DNA of 64,000 bases from Henriciella sp. (GCA_013214545.1 JABSQB010000006.1:1-64000); one strand, 5' to 3'. Positions 9,425 through 18,577 are shown, numbered from the stretch's first letter. The notes: generated by a model not told the origin, from the letters alone. Numbers and translations are program-made.

Positions 9425-9611
9425 TCGGAAAACTTTACTCTGCGTTGCGAAGAAAAAGCCGCAAAACGCTGAAACGATCTCGATTTTTGGTCAGCAAACG
9501 CAATTTCCTATTCGGATATTGCGTGAAGCTAGATTTGGCATCAACCTTGCGTAAACTGCATTTAATGCATGCGCCGAGATTGGGCTGATTTTTAGTTTCT
9601 AAAGGGGACCT

Positions 9612-10628
9612 ATGGTGACCTCTGATATTTCGCTGACGAGGACAATGACTGACCAACCTGCTCTTTCTGTGGTTATTCCCTGCTACAATGAGGAAGAATC
9701 GCTGCCGGAATTGATCCGCCGTTTGGAAGCGGTTTGCCAAGCCTATGCCGCTTCTGGCTATGAAATTGTCCTGATTGATGATGGCTCCCGGGACCAGACC
9801 CGCCAATTGATTGAGGATTTCGCTAAAAAGCGAGATGACATCGTAGGCGTGTTTCTGTCTCGTAATCATGGTCACCAACTCGCATTGACGGCTGGACTAC
9901 GTATTTGTCGCGGCGAGCGTATCATGATCCTAGATGCCGATCTTCAGGATCCGCCTGAACTCCTGCACGATATGATGGCGCTGATGGATGACGGCGCCGA
10001 TGTTGTTTACGGCAAACGTACAGAACGCAAGGGCGAGAGCGCGTTCAAGCTTGCGACGGCGCATATTTTCTACCGCCTCCTGAATCGCCTGATCGACGTC
10101 GACATTCCCAATGATACGGGTGACTTCCGCCTGATGAGCCGCCGCGCGCTCAACACCCTAAATGAAATGCCAGAACATCACCGCTTCATTCGCGGCATGG
10201 TCAGTTGGATCGGCTATCGACAGGTCCCGATCGAATATGCCCGTGAGGCGCGTTTCGCGGGTGAGACTAAATATCCATTCAAGAAGATGCTCGGATTTGC
10301 CATTGATGCCATTGCTGGTTTTTCGGTGCTGCCGCTTCGTTTTTCGATCTATCTCGGCTTCATATGCGCTATTCTTGGCATGCTGTTTCTGGGCTATACG
10401 GCCTACAGCTACTTCGCCGGGATCGCCGTACAGGGCTGGACAACGCTCATGGTCGTCGTGTTGATCTTGGGCAGCGGCCAATTGTTGGTGCTCGGCGTGA
10501 TCGGCGAATATCTGGGTCGATTGTATATGCAGTCCAAAAAGCGACCCTTGTTCATCATTGAGGACATTGTCGGGCTCGATCACAACGCGAAAGCTGGCTC
10601 AGAGTCAGATTTGCGGCGCGAGGCGTGA
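9612..10628 (+). CDS. Family 2 polyprenyl-phosphate glycosyltransferase (DPM1/GtrB-like)
   Basis: 338 residues from 9612, where AAAGGGGA lies about five bases upstream; an ATG at 9645 (MTDQPALS) is a reasonable alternative. GT-A fold: LSVVIPCYNEEESLPEL, a DDGSRDQT loop, ILDADLQDPPE carrying the metal-binding Asp-x-Asp, and GDFRLMSRRA. Two C-terminal membrane helices (about 235-310) end in VLGVIGEYLGRLYMQSKKRP, the mark of DPM1/GtrB/ArnC-type enzymes. These load a sugar onto undecaprenyl phosphate at the cytoplasmic face. The sugar is unknown. It begins the second half of the envelope locus, 187 bp after the TPR gene. Confidence 0.88.
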   Translation: MVTSDISLTRTMTDQPALSVVIPCYNEEESLPELIRRLEAVCQAYAASGYEIVLIDDGSRDQTRQLIEDFAKKRDDIVGVFLSRNHGHQLALTAGLRICRGERIMILDADLQDPPELLHDMMALMDDGADVVYGKRTERKGESAFKLATAHIFYRLLNRLIDVDIPNDTGDFRLMSRRALNTLNEMPEHHRFIRGMVSWIGYRQVPIEYAREARFAGETKYPFKKMLGFAIDAIAGFSVLPLRFSIYLGFICAILGMLFLGYTAYSYFAGIAVQGWTTLMVVVLILGSGQLLVLGVIGEYLGRLYMQSKKRPLFIIEDIVGLDHNAKAGSESDLRREA

Positions 10629-10658
10629 GCCCCGGGGCTATTGGATTAGGACGGCGAG

Positions 10659-12056
10659 ATGAGTGAGACCCTCCTCCTGACCGGATCAACGGGTTTCGTC
10701 GGGCGTGAACTTCTAAAACAGCTTCTCTGTGACGCACCGCACATGCAAGTGAGGCTGCTGGTACGCAATCGCGCTAAACTGCCACCACTGCCAGACAATG
10801 TGACAGCCTTTGAGGCAGATTTGCTGCAACCAGACTCGTACCGTGACGCGCTCCACGAGGTCGATCAGGTCATTCATGTAGCGGCGCTGACCGGCAAGGC
10901 TTCGGCGAAAGAGCATGAGCGGCATAATCGGCAGGCGACAAGTGATTTGATCGCCGCCTGTGAAGCTGCATCGATCAAGCATTTCATTTTCGTCAGCTCG
11001 ATCGCTGCAGGATATGCCAACAAAGCGTTTTACCCTTACGCTAGCGCAAAGCAGGCCTCCGAGGAGGATTTGCAGACGTCCGGATTACGGCACACAATTG
11101 TGCGACCAACTTTGGTGCTCGGACCACAGTCTGCGATCTGGGATTCGCTCAACATGCTGGCATCGCTGCCGATTACGCCGTTGCCACAAGGCGAAAGCGC
11201 GATTTTGGTTCAGCCCGTCCATGTAAAAGATGTGTGCCGCGCGCTGATGCGGCTGGTTGAAGGCTACACGCCTTCGGGCGAAACGCTGGAAATCGGCGGC
11301 CCTGATCGACTGACCATGCGCGAACTGTTGGAGCAGATCGCCGTTCATTCAGGCAAGGACTCAGCGAAAATCTTGCGCTTGCCTCTGAAACTTGTGCAAT
11401 GGCCCTTGGCGTTGATGGAGCCTCTGGCGCGCCCCGTCATGCCTGCAACGGCTGGACAGTTTTCGGTTTTCGGAAACGATTCCCTGGTTCAGGAAAACTG
11501 GCTGCAGTCTGAGTTTGAACCGACCATGGTTGGATTAGCCCAGACAATCGCTGATTCCGATGCGCCCGCTGACAGCGATCCGAAACCACCGAGTGGCCCA
11601 AAGACAGATACCGAGTCCGCGGAAAAAGAATCGAATGTTATGACGCGGCACATGACCGGAGTACGAGCCGATCCTTCGATTACGCACCACTATGTGCAAG
11701 CGCTTGAGGCCACCGGCCTCGATCGCGAAGGCAGCCGTTTTGATCAACTTACCTTGAAGCTTTTACGTCTTGGTGGAGTGTTTTCATCCTTGCTTGATGT
11801 CTATTGCGGTCTTCTCCGTCGGCGCGGTGTGTTGAGGCGTCGGCAGGTTTTGTTGACGGCAATCCTCGAGAATGCTGCGCCAACGCACGACGCTTTTGAT
11901 AAGCCCTACGCTAAAGGGGCGCTCGGAACCTTTGCCCAACTAGCCGGCACTGGCATTGCGAGCGGAATTTGGTTCGTTTTGAGTCTGATTGCGCTCCTGC
12001 CAATTCAAATCGCGCTCGCGCTGGTCGCACCTTTTATCAAGCCCAACACCGCCTGA
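10659..12056 (+). CDS. Extended SDR (NAD-dependent epimerase/dehydratase-like) with C-terminal membrane region
   Basis: 465 residues. The N-terminal 300 are an extended SDR: Rossmann motif LTGSTGFVGRELLKQ at residues 5-19, IHVAALTGK, and the active-site Tyr-x-x-x-Lys (YASAK) near 130. A polar Pro/Asp/Ser linker (about 305-335) leads to an unusual 120-residue C-terminal domain ending in a strongly hydrophobic segment (GIWFVLSLIALLPIQIALAL), so the enzyme may be membrane-tethered. It is probably a nucleotide-sugar or lipid-linked sugar oxidoreductase. It is followed after one base by the GMC oxidoreductase. Confidence 0.8.
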   Translation: MSETLLLTGSTGFVGRELLKQLLCDAPHMQVRLLVRNRAKLPPLPDNVTAFEADLLQPDSYRDALHEVDQVIHVAALTGKASAKEHERHNRQATSDLIAACEAASIKHFIFVSSIAAGYANKAFYPYASAKQASEEDLQTSGLRHTIVRPTLVLGPQSAIWDSLNMLASLPITPLPQGESAILVQPVHVKDVCRALMRLVEGYTPSGETLEIGGPDRLTMRELLEQIAVHSGKDSAKILRLPLKLVQWPLALMEPLARPVMPATAGQFSVFGNDSLVQENWLQSEFEPTMVGLAQTIADSDAPADSDPKPPSGPKTDTESAEKESNVMTRHMTGVRADPSITHHYVQALEATGLDREGSRFDQLTLKLLRLGGVFSSLLDVYCGLLRRRGVLRRRQVLLTAILENAAPTHDAFDKPYAKGALGTFAQLAGTGIASGIWFVLSLIALLPIQIALALVAPFIKPNTA

Positions 12057-12057
12057 A

Positions 12058-13677
12058 ATGAAATTGGTCGTCATCGGATCCGGCCCCAGCGGCATTCACT
12101 TCGCCTACACGGCGCTAGAACGCGGTCATGAGGTGACACTGGTTGATATGGGCTTGTCGGGAACCGATATCCCGCATCCAAAAGCGAGCTTCTTCGATCT
12201 GAAGCAGAACCATCCTGATCCGGTTTCTTATTTTCTCGGCGACAATTATGATGCGATCAGCCTGCCTGCGGCGCACCCCGGAGAGCAGGGCGAGTATTAC
12301 GGACTTCCACCGTCTAAAAACCACGTGTTCGAGCATCCGAGTAGATTCCAATTCCGGTCCTCCGGAATGGATCTTCTTTTGTCCTTTGCCGCTGGCGGGC
12401 TCGCAGAAGCGTGGACGGGTGGGGCTTACCCTTTCAATGACGGCGATTTGGCGGCGTTTGGGTTTGGGCATGATCGTATGGCGCCTCATTACGCTAAGAT
12501 TGCAGAGCGTATTGGTGTCGGCGGCGCGGGCGATGATCTTGAGCAGTGGTATCCTGCGCACGAAGGCCTTGGAGAGCCGATTGAGCTGAACGAAGGAAAC
12601 CGGCGATTGCTGGATAAGTACGAGCGCAAGCGCGCCCGTCTGAATCATAAACACCCTAACGTTCGCCTCGGTCGATCGAGGCAAGCCGCGCTCTCGCATG
12701 ATCTCGGTGATCGGGACGGGTGTCAGCAATGTGGGCGCTGCCTGTGGGGCTGTCCTAACGGAGCGTTTTACACGCCTTCTCTAACACTTCGGGGCCTGCT
12801 TGCGCACCCCAACCTAACCTATTTGCCAGGTCGCTTTGCCAGCCATTTTGAGGCCCATTCGGCGCGCGGTCTCGATGCCCTGATCGCTTACAATGAAACC
12901 GGCGCTGAGGAGAAGATTAGCGGTGATGCATTTGTGCTCGCCTGCGGAACGATCAGCACGAGCAATATTTTCTTACGCACGATCTACAAGAGCCGAAACG
13001 AGATTGTACAGTTGCCAGGCATCATGGACAATCAGCAGGTTTTGGCGCCATTTCTAAACCTCGGCATGTTTGGGCGTGGCTATTTCGAAAAATCGTATCA
13101 GTATCACCAGCTTGCGATGGGACTTGCGGGTGAGACACCCGAAGACTTCGTGCACTGCCAGATCACTTCGATGACCACAGCCTCAGCTCATCCGATTATC
13201 TCACAAATGCCGCTCGGTATGGCGGCTGGCCGAAAAGTGTTCACTGCACTGCGCTCCGCACTTGGGGTTGTGAATCTAAACTTCAGCGATACGCGCCGGA
13301 GCGAGAACATACTGACCTTGGATCCCGAATTTGGGTCCGATTGGCCAGGATTGAAATTGCAGTATCGCTCTCCACCAGGGCAGAAAGCGAAGATCAAGGC
13401 TGCGCTCAAACAGCTTGGAAAATTCATGAATGATCTCGGCGCGCCCTTCGTTCCGGGGATGACGCAAATCCGAACCCCGGGCGGCAGCGTCCACTATTCG
13501 GGAACCCTGCCAATCTCTGCTTCGGGCGGTGAGTTTACCGTTACCGAGCAATGTCAGTCGAATGACTTCGAGAATCTGTTCATCGTCGATGGATCTGTAT
13601 TCCCATCGCTGCCGTCGAAAAATCTCACCCTCACATTGATGGCAAACGCAACGCGGGTCGCGACTGAAGCTTTCTAG
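12058..13677 (+). CDS. GMC-type FAD oxidoreductase with a 4Fe-4S ferredoxin motif
   Basis: 539 residues from the ATG at 12058; an upstream in-frame start at 11989 lies inside the previous gene and is less likely. The N-terminus has the FAD dinucleotide motif VVIGSGPSGIHFAY. The C-terminus shows GMC hallmarks: SVHYSGTLP, then VDGSVFPSLPSKN and NLTLTLMANATR. At Cys222, 225, 228 and 232 there is a complete Cys-x2-Cys-x2-Cys-x3-Cys-Pro cluster (CQQCGRCLWGCPNG). This is a classical 4Fe-4S binding motif and is absent from ordinary choline or glucose oxidases. It probably oxidises a sugar or polyol and passes electrons through the cluster. It is coupled to the SDR. Confidence 0.85.
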   Translation: MKLVVIGSGPSGIHFAYTALERGHEVTLVDMGLSGTDIPHPKASFFDLKQNHPDPVSYFLGDNYDAISLPAAHPGEQGEYYGLPPSKNHVFEHPSRFQFRSSGMDLLLSFAAGGLAEAWTGGAYPFNDGDLAAFGFGHDRMAPHYAKIAERIGVGGAGDDLEQWYPAHEGLGEPIELNEGNRRLLDKYERKRARLNHKHPNVRLGRSRQAALSHDLGDRDGCQQCGRCLWGCPNGAFYTPSLTLRGLLAHPNLTYLPGRFASHFEAHSARGLDALIAYNETGAEEKISGDAFVLACGTISTSNIFLRTIYKSRNEIVQLPGIMDNQQVLAPFLNLGMFGRGYFEKSYQYHQLAMGLAGETPEDFVHCQITSMTTASAHPIISQMPLGMAAGRKVFTALRSALGVVNLNFSDTRRSENILTLDPEFGSDWPGLKLQYRSPPGQKAKIKAALKQLGKFMNDLGAPFVPGMTQIRTPGGSVHYSGTLPISASGGEFTVTEQCQSNDFENLFIVDGSVFPSLPSKNLTLTLMANATRVATEAF

Positions 13678-13702
13678 ATTACGCGTCTCAGCAGGCTAAG
13701 CG

Positions 13703-14071
13703 CTATTTCACGATCAAAGACAACCCGGCGACCGTTATGGCGAAGCCGAGCAGCATGCGCGGCGTGATCGCAGTCCCAAACAGAAAGTGATCGGCACAAA
13801 CCAGCATTACGGCCGTGCCGGAAACGATCAAGATATAGACGATACTGATCGGAAGGTGCCGAAGCGCCAGGAAGTAGGTCAGGAGAGCCAATGCATAGGC
13901 GACCAGCGTTCCAAAAAAATATGTGGCTGCGCCGGTTTCCAAAAGCGCTGATAAGCTGGAGCCTTGAGCCTGACCAACCGCTTCGCGGGTGTATTTCAGA
14001 CATGTGCCAGCTGCAGCGTTGCAAAGCGCTGATAACACAATCCAAAGACCGGACATGAGCATGACATTCAT
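13703..14071 (-). CDS. SMR/EamA-like small four-helix transporter
   Basis: 122 residues with four membrane helices and few charged residues. AGGAA lies nine bases before the start. The pattern resembles small multidrug resistance proteins and the ArnE/ArnF-type undecaprenyl-phosphosugar flippase halves. No obvious conserved Glu is visible in the first helix (MSGLWIVLSALCNAAAG), which argues against an EmrE-type drug pump. Its place between a GT2/SDR/GMC set and two polytopic membrane proteins fits a lipid-linked sugar flippase. That is an inference. Confidence 0.7.
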   Translation of the reverse strand: MNVMLMSGLWIVLSALCNAAAGTCLKYTREAVGQAQGSSLSALLETGAATYFFGTLVAYALALLTYFLALRHLPISIVYILIVSGTAVMLVCADHFLFGTAITPRMLLGFAITVAGLSLIVK

Positions 14072-14198
14072 TGGACGTATTCCTGATGCGTTTCAGTTCA
14101 ATTTCTGCAAGAAGCGAGCCAACCAATCACGAGCTTGCTTCAGGCTCAGATCGACCGTTCTAGCGCCACAGCGGCTAGGTTTCGACTACACCAATACC

Positions 14199-15485
14199 CT
14201 AATCTTGGGAATCGCTGCGGGTCTTCTTGGGGTTAAGTGGGCCGAGGAAACTGAGCCCACTATCGACAATCCCGCGCCAGTCCCAAACCGGTTTGAGCTC
14301 CTGCGTCAGCGCTCTGGCCAGACCGATAATCACAGCACCATTAATCACCATACTACCGAGCACCGCCCAGCCCCAATCGCGAGGGTCATGGATTTCCTGG
14401 CCCAAGACATAGGCCGAGAATTCTGGAGAAAACGACAGAAGCGAGCTGACCTGCATGGCCAGCGCCATCCACCAGAATCTTCGATCGATGCAGAAGAGGA
14501 GGAAGCACATCATGTCGGAAACGATGAAGTACCGATCATGCATTTTGGGCAGGACGTATGGCATCAACGTGACGGAGAACGTGGCCAGTAAAAGGATCGC
14601 ACGGTCGCTCATCTTCTCCTTGGCGACACCGGCCAAAGATATCAAACCGCCAACCACGGAGGACAGGGCTAGACCCAGAACCGTGACGCCTCGATAGATG
14701 TCCCAGTTGCGGCTCGCATGATAGAAAAAATCCAGAATGAAATACGGATTGCCAGCGTTGAACGAGAGCCGGTTATAGTAGCGGCCTTGAACCAGATAGA
14801 CTTGCAGTAATTCTGACAGCGGTCGCCCGGCGATGAGGGCCGGAACTAACGAACCAATATAGACCAGCGGAGCGACAAAAGCGGCTTTCCAGGGGATGCG
14901 TCCTGCGAAGACCATGCACAATATGAACGGCGCAAGAAACATTGATTGCAGTTTTATCGACAGGGACGCGGCAAATAGGGCTACCGCCCAATAGGGACGC
15001 TCCTTGAGGACGCACACAACGCATAGCGATAAGAAAGACGTGTAGAGCAGGTCTGCCTGCCCCCAAACGAACGCATTGACGCCCAGCGTTGGCAGAACAA
15101 CCGCGAAGGCGCCCATCGCGAAAGCGTAGTTTCTGCTTTTGTTGAAATGCCGGCAAACGCTGAAAATCGAATAGGAGACGATCAGGATGAATGGCACATT
15201 CAGAAGCTTGACCAGGACCTGATCATTGAACGGGAAATCGAAATAGGAAAACGCTGCCAGCAGGTAGAGATAGGGCGGCGCATACTCGCTGAAATCATCC
15301 CCCAGCGCTGCAAACCCTCCATTCGCGCGAATATAATCGAGCCAGGGTTTGACGTGCAGAATATAGTCGGAAACTGAAAACTCGAGCAGTGGCAAATAGA
15401 ACACCACCCAAATCAGCAAAATGAATGCAGCCGTCGCCAGCGGCGGCCATCGGTCCAGTTGGAAGAGCTGCTTCACGCGGTCCAT
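14199..15485 (-). CDS. Polytopic membrane protein, probable GT-C glycosyltransferase (first of pair)
   Basis: 428 residues from the ATG at 15485, chosen because GAGGA lies six bases upstream; the ATG at 15491 overlaps the preceding stop as ATGA but sits against that site. About ten membrane helices. The first periplasmic loop has DYILHVKPWLDYIRANGG and YAPPYLYLLA, a Pro-Pro-x-x-x-Tyr arrangement common in GT-C enzymes that use polyprenyl-phosphate sugars. Loop VWGQADLLYTSF resembles the GT87/DUF2029 mannosyltransferase-like group. The C-terminal 40 residues are cytoplasmic and basic. The acceptor is unknown. Confidence 0.72.
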   Translation of the reverse strand: MDRVKQLFQLDRWPPLATAAFILLIWVVFYLPLLEFSVSDYILHVKPWLDYIRANGGFAALGDDFSEYAPPYLYLLAAFSYFDFPFNDQVLVKLLNVPFILIVSYSIFSVCRHFNKSRNYAFAMGAFAVVLPTLGVNAFVWGQADLLYTSFLSLCVVCVLKERPYWAVALFAASLSIKLQSMFLAPFILCMVFAGRIPWKAAFVAPLVYIGSLVPALIAGRPLSELLQVYLVQGRYYNRLSFNAGNPYFILDFFYHASRNWDIYRGVTVLGLALSSVVGGLISLAGVAKEKMSDRAILLLATFSVTLMPYVLPKMHDRYFIVSDMMCFLLFCIDRRFWWMALAMQVSSLLSFSPEFSAYVLGQEIHDPRDWGWAVLGSMVINGAVIIGLARALTQELKPVWDWRGIVDSGLSFLGPLNPKKTRSDSQD

Positions 15486-15487
15486 GA

Positions 15488-17152
15488 TCATTCCTCAGCC
15501 GGGGATTGAAGATCGAGAATGATCACGTCAGGCGTTCGTTCGATCGTGCGGTAGCGGGCAGTGAGTTCTGAGACCAAGTCCTCACGCTGCTGCAAACCAT
15601 AGCCGTATGGAGACGCAAAGTAACGCGCTCCTCTGTCGATCGCCTTTTCGATCTCTTCGATAGACCATTGCTGGTACCAAATAATCCATCCCTTTCGAGA
15701 CGGGTTGTTGGCATCAAAGTTTTCAAAGCAATTCGGCGGGAACATGCTTGAGTTCAAAATTTCTGGCTCAGCGGTTGGATAAGGCGGGTTCAGTCTGTGG
15801 CTAGGATGGATTCCACAGATGGTGAGTTCATCAGGCTGTGTTTGTGTCAGCATCATTTGCGTGAAACTCTGCTCGTGATTGAAGGCTCGCTCGGTGAACT
15901 GATCGGCCATGGTGAAGTGACCAAAATTGTTGGGGATGGTGGTGACAAATACAGTAGCCACCAGCGGCAGCGTGTAGCGCTTGAGAGGCGACAAAAGGCT
16001 CATTCCCCCGATCAAAACCAGCAGCCAACCATAATGGGCCGAATAAAGGAAAGTCTCCAATCCAAATGCAACGGAAATGATCATCTGACCCAGCGCGGCC
16101 AGCAGGATCACGCGCAGGGTTTTGCGCATCGCGAATGTGCTCCCCGGGCCAGCGAGCTTGAACATGTTCCAGAAGCCTAAACCGAGCATGATCGTCCATA
16201 ACGTAACCGCGATCGTCGCCAGCGCGCTGCCTTGCCCAGGCCATAGGTTTTGCATGCTCAGACGCGTGCCATCGATGATGGTTCCGGGCGCGGGCGCAAC
16301 CACGGAATGGAAAAAGAAGGCGATAAACTTGGCAAGCATGCCGCCAGATTCGGGGTGAAACAGATAGTCCACTGAGGATGGTCTGATCACATCAAAGAAG
16401 ATCTTGGAGGTCGGGAAGACCAAATGCTGACCGCCCCACAAGACAAGCGTGATGCCGAGACTGCACGTGGCTGCAAGCGCCCCCTTTCGCCAACCAAGAA
16501 ACACCCAAGCCATTGCCAATGCGGCTGACCAATTGGTGGACGTCATACTGAGCGCGATGACCCCGGCAGCGACGCACGCGATGAAGAGTTTGCGGCCTTC
16601 AAGCTGTTCTGCCCAAACACTCATGGCGATGACGATAATGATCGACAAAGCGCCGAAGCTAAATGTTTCGGGCACCGGGAACCAGAACATGACGCTCGCG
16701 CTACCTGCGGCGAGCAATGTCAGAAGGACCGATTGCAAGCGGTTTAACCCGAGCGAAGAGACGACGTAATGGAAGGCGCCAATCCAGGCGGCGGCGACAC
16801 CGGATAATAGAAGACCAAAAGCAAGATTCGGATCAATCCCGAGGTGCTTCATGACGAACACTGGCGGATAGACCAGCATCGAGTAGAGCGGGTGATGATT
16901 GGTCGTCCAGTGATAGAACGATGTGCGCGATGATGCGATTTCCAGAACACGGGGCGGATCGCTGTCAAACCAAACGTCCCAAGTGCTGAGATGCAAAATG
17001 TGCGGCACCAACATCAAGTGCAGGATCAACGTAGCGGCAAACCCAAAAACCACCAATGCCGCCAGGGTGATCAAATTCTCGCTTGGATCGCGAAAAAGCG
17101 CGACCAGTTTTTGAATCCCAAATACAGAATTGGTGTCTTGTCGTCCGCTCAT
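15488..17152 (-). CDS. Polytopic membrane protein, probable GT-C glycosyltransferase (second of pair)
   Basis: 554 residues from the ATG at 17152, which has GAGGGG eight bases upstream; the GTG at 17161 touches that site. About ten membrane helices fill residues 30-400. The first loop contains STWDVWFDSDPPRVLE and HWTTNHHPLYSMLVYP, whose acidic and His residues before a Pro-Leu-Tyr are typical of GT-C active-site loops. The C-terminal 150 residues form a soluble domain (QPDELTICGIHPSHRLNPPY), probably periplasmic. It is first of the minus-strand group and is followed at once by its partner. No specific family was recognised. Confidence 0.65.
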   Translation of the reverse strand: MSGRQDTNSVFGIQKLVALFRDPSENLITLAALVVFGFAATLILHLMLVPHILHLSTWDVWFDSDPPRVLEIASSRTSFYHWTTNHHPLYSMLVYPPVFVMKHLGIDPNLAFGLLLSGVAAAWIGAFHYVVSSLGLNRLQSVLLTLLAAGSASVMFWFPVPETFSFGALSIIIVIAMSVWAEQLEGRKLFIACVAAGVIALSMTSTNWSAALAMAWVFLGWRKGALAATCSLGITLVLWGGQHLVFPTSKIFFDVIRPSSVDYLFHPESGGMLAKFIAFFFHSVVAPAPGTIIDGTRLSMQNLWPGQGSALATIAVTLWTIMLGLGFWNMFKLAGPGSTFAMRKTLRVILLAALGQMIISVAFGLETFLYSAHYGWLLVLIGGMSLLSPLKRYTLPLVATVFVTTIPNNFGHFTMADQFTERAFNHEQSFTQMMLTQTQPDELTICGIHPSHRLNPPYPTAEPEILNSSMFPPNCFENFDANNPSRKGWIIWYQQWSIEEIEKAIDRGARYFASPYGYGLQQREDLVSELTARYRTIERTPDVIILDLQSPAEE

Positions 17153-17276
17153 CAGATCCACCCCTCAATCCGCAGAAGAATAATCTAACGCTTAAGTGCA
17201 AATTCTACGCCAAGTCGAGCCTATATTTGATGCGACCGGCATCTCTTCGGAATCTGATGAAAATTTAGGTAGTTGC

Positions 17277-17366
17277 TGGCGGAGAGAGAGGGATTCGAAC
17301 CCTCGGAACGCTTGCGCGCTCAACGGTTTTCGAGACCGTCCCGTTCAGCCACTCCGGCACCTCTCC
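17277..17366 (-). tRNA. tRNA-Ser (anticodon CGA)
   Basis: Read on the minus strand, it has a seven-base acceptor stem starting GGAGAGG, paired with TCTCTCC before discriminator G. The anticodon loop TCTCGAAAA gives CGA. It has the long variable arm expected of class II tRNA-Ser, and the T-loop GGTTCGAATCC is perfect. The CCA end is encoded (17277-17279). It decodes UCG. Confidence 0.95.
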
Positions 17367-17534
17367 GCGCGGGGATGCCCTAGCGGCGTAAGTTTATCGC
17401 ATCAAGCCCTGCTTTTCATGCGCAAATAGGTTTGACTCGGGCGCCCGTTTAGTGTTTACCCGCGCCTTCATGTCCGCGCCGGGCTCGGCAGTGGCCAAAG
17501 TTTCATTTTTTATGTTCTGAAAAGGACGAGCGTC

Positions 17535-18221
17535 ATGTTCGCGGTCATTAAGACAGGTGGCAAACAGTATAAAGTTGCCGAAGGCGATGAGATCGTCATT
17601 GAAAAGCTCGCCGCTGATGCCGGTGAGAGCGTAACCTTCGACAGCGTTCTGATGCTGGGCGATGGCAAGAAAGTCACCATTGGTGAGCCGATGGTTTCTG
17701 GAGCAAGCGTCGTGGGCACGGTGGCTGAACAGCGCAAGGGCGCGAAAGTCATCATCATGAAGAAGCGCCAGCGTAACACGTACCGGCGCAAGAAGGGTCA
17801 TCGTCAGCTCGAGACGGTTGTAACCATCGATTCAATCCTCGCTGACGGCAAGAAAGCTCCGGTGAAGAAAGCAGCGCCTAAGAAGGAAGCTGCACCGAAG
17901 AAAGAGACAGCTAAGAAAGAGGCGGCGCCTAAGGCCGAAGCCAAGAAGGCGGCTCCTAAGCAGGACGACGCCAAGCCAGCAGCAAAGAAGGCTGCGCCCA
18001 AGAAAGAGGCGGCAACAGCCAAAGCAGACGACCTGACGAAAATGAAGGGTCTCGGTAAAGTCTTCGCAGGCAAGCTGGAAGCAGAAGGCGTCACCACCTT
18101 CGCGCAAATCGCGAAGATGAAGAAAGCCGATATTGAAGCGCTGGAAGAGAAAATCGGTGCTTCTGGTAAATTTGAGAGCAATGACTGGGTCGCACAGGCC
18201 AAAGAGCTCGCGAAAGGGTAA
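17535..18221 (+). CDS. rplU: Ribosomal protein L21 with long C-terminal extension
   Basis: 228 residues, against about 103 in E. coli L21. The core (residues 1-105) begins [14 protein letters not shown] and includes [15 protein letters not shown] Lys/Ala/Pro/Glu-rich repetitive linker (about 108-165, units of AAPKKE) leads to a 60-residue C-terminal domain ([20 protein letters not shown], later [12 protein letters not shown]). This domain resembles a helix-hairpin-helix/H3TH module. Extended L21 of this kind is known in several Alphaproteobacteria. It is co-transcribed with rpmA 41 bp downstream. The upstream region has TTGACT at 17432 followed by a perfect ten-base palindrome, a possible but weak promoter. 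Confidence 0.95.
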   Translation: MFAVIKTGGKQYKVAEGDEIVIEKLAADAGESVTFDSVLMLGDGKKVTIGEPMVSGASVVGTVAEQRKGAKVIIMKKRQRNTYRRKKGHRQLETVVTIDSILADGKKAPVKKAAPKKEAAPKKETAKKEAAPKAEAKKAAPKQDDAKPAAKKAAPKKEAATAKADDLTKMKGLGKVFAGKLEAEGVTTFAQIAKMKKADIEALEEKIGASGKFESNDWVAQAKELAKG

Positions 18222-18262
18222 GATTTCAGCTATAAGCTGGAACGATCAACTGGAGACCGGAT

Positions 18263-18532
18263 ATGGCTCATAAGAAATCAGGCGGCTCGTCGAAGAACGG
18301 ACGCGATTCAAATCCTAAGTATCTCGGCACCAAGAAGTATGGTGGCGAGCACGTGATCCCGGGCAACATCATTATCCGCCAGCGTGGCACTAAGACCTAT
18401 CCGGGTCGCGGCGTCGGAATGGGCAAGGATCACACCCTTTACGCTCTGGTGGAAGGGAAAGTGCAATTTACGCGCAAGCGCGGCAACCGTCAGTACGTGT
18501 CGGTGACACCGCTTGCGGACGCAGCTGAATAG
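18263..18532 (+). CDS. rpmA: Ribosomal protein L27
   Basis: 89 residues, normal length. It begins [18 protein letters not shown] and contains [20 protein letters not shown], both diagnostic of L27. It lies near the peptidyl-transferase centre of the 50S subunit. GGAGACC precedes the ATG. It follows rplU as in nearly all bacteria, and an intrinsic terminator lies 46 bp downstream. Confidence 0.98.
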   Translation: MAHKKSGGSSKNGRDSNPKYLGTKKYGGEHVIPGNIIIRQRGTKTYPGRGVGMGKDHTLYALVEGKVQFTRKRGNRQYVSVTPLADAAE

Positions 18533-18577
18533 CGCGACCTATCACATGGTCGCCGAGGGGTGGCCAGAAGATCCAAG

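Noticed and set aside
17432-17460. TTGACT plus palindrome as an rplU promoter or operator
   Set aside because: The minus-10 region is poor (TTTACC) and the ten-base palindrome could be chance; mentioned in the rplU entry only.
17832-18202. Long minus-strand ORFs opposite rplU
   Set aside because: They are shadows of the repetitive Lys/Ala codons in the L21 tail; composition is Phe/Leu/Ala-rich without structure.
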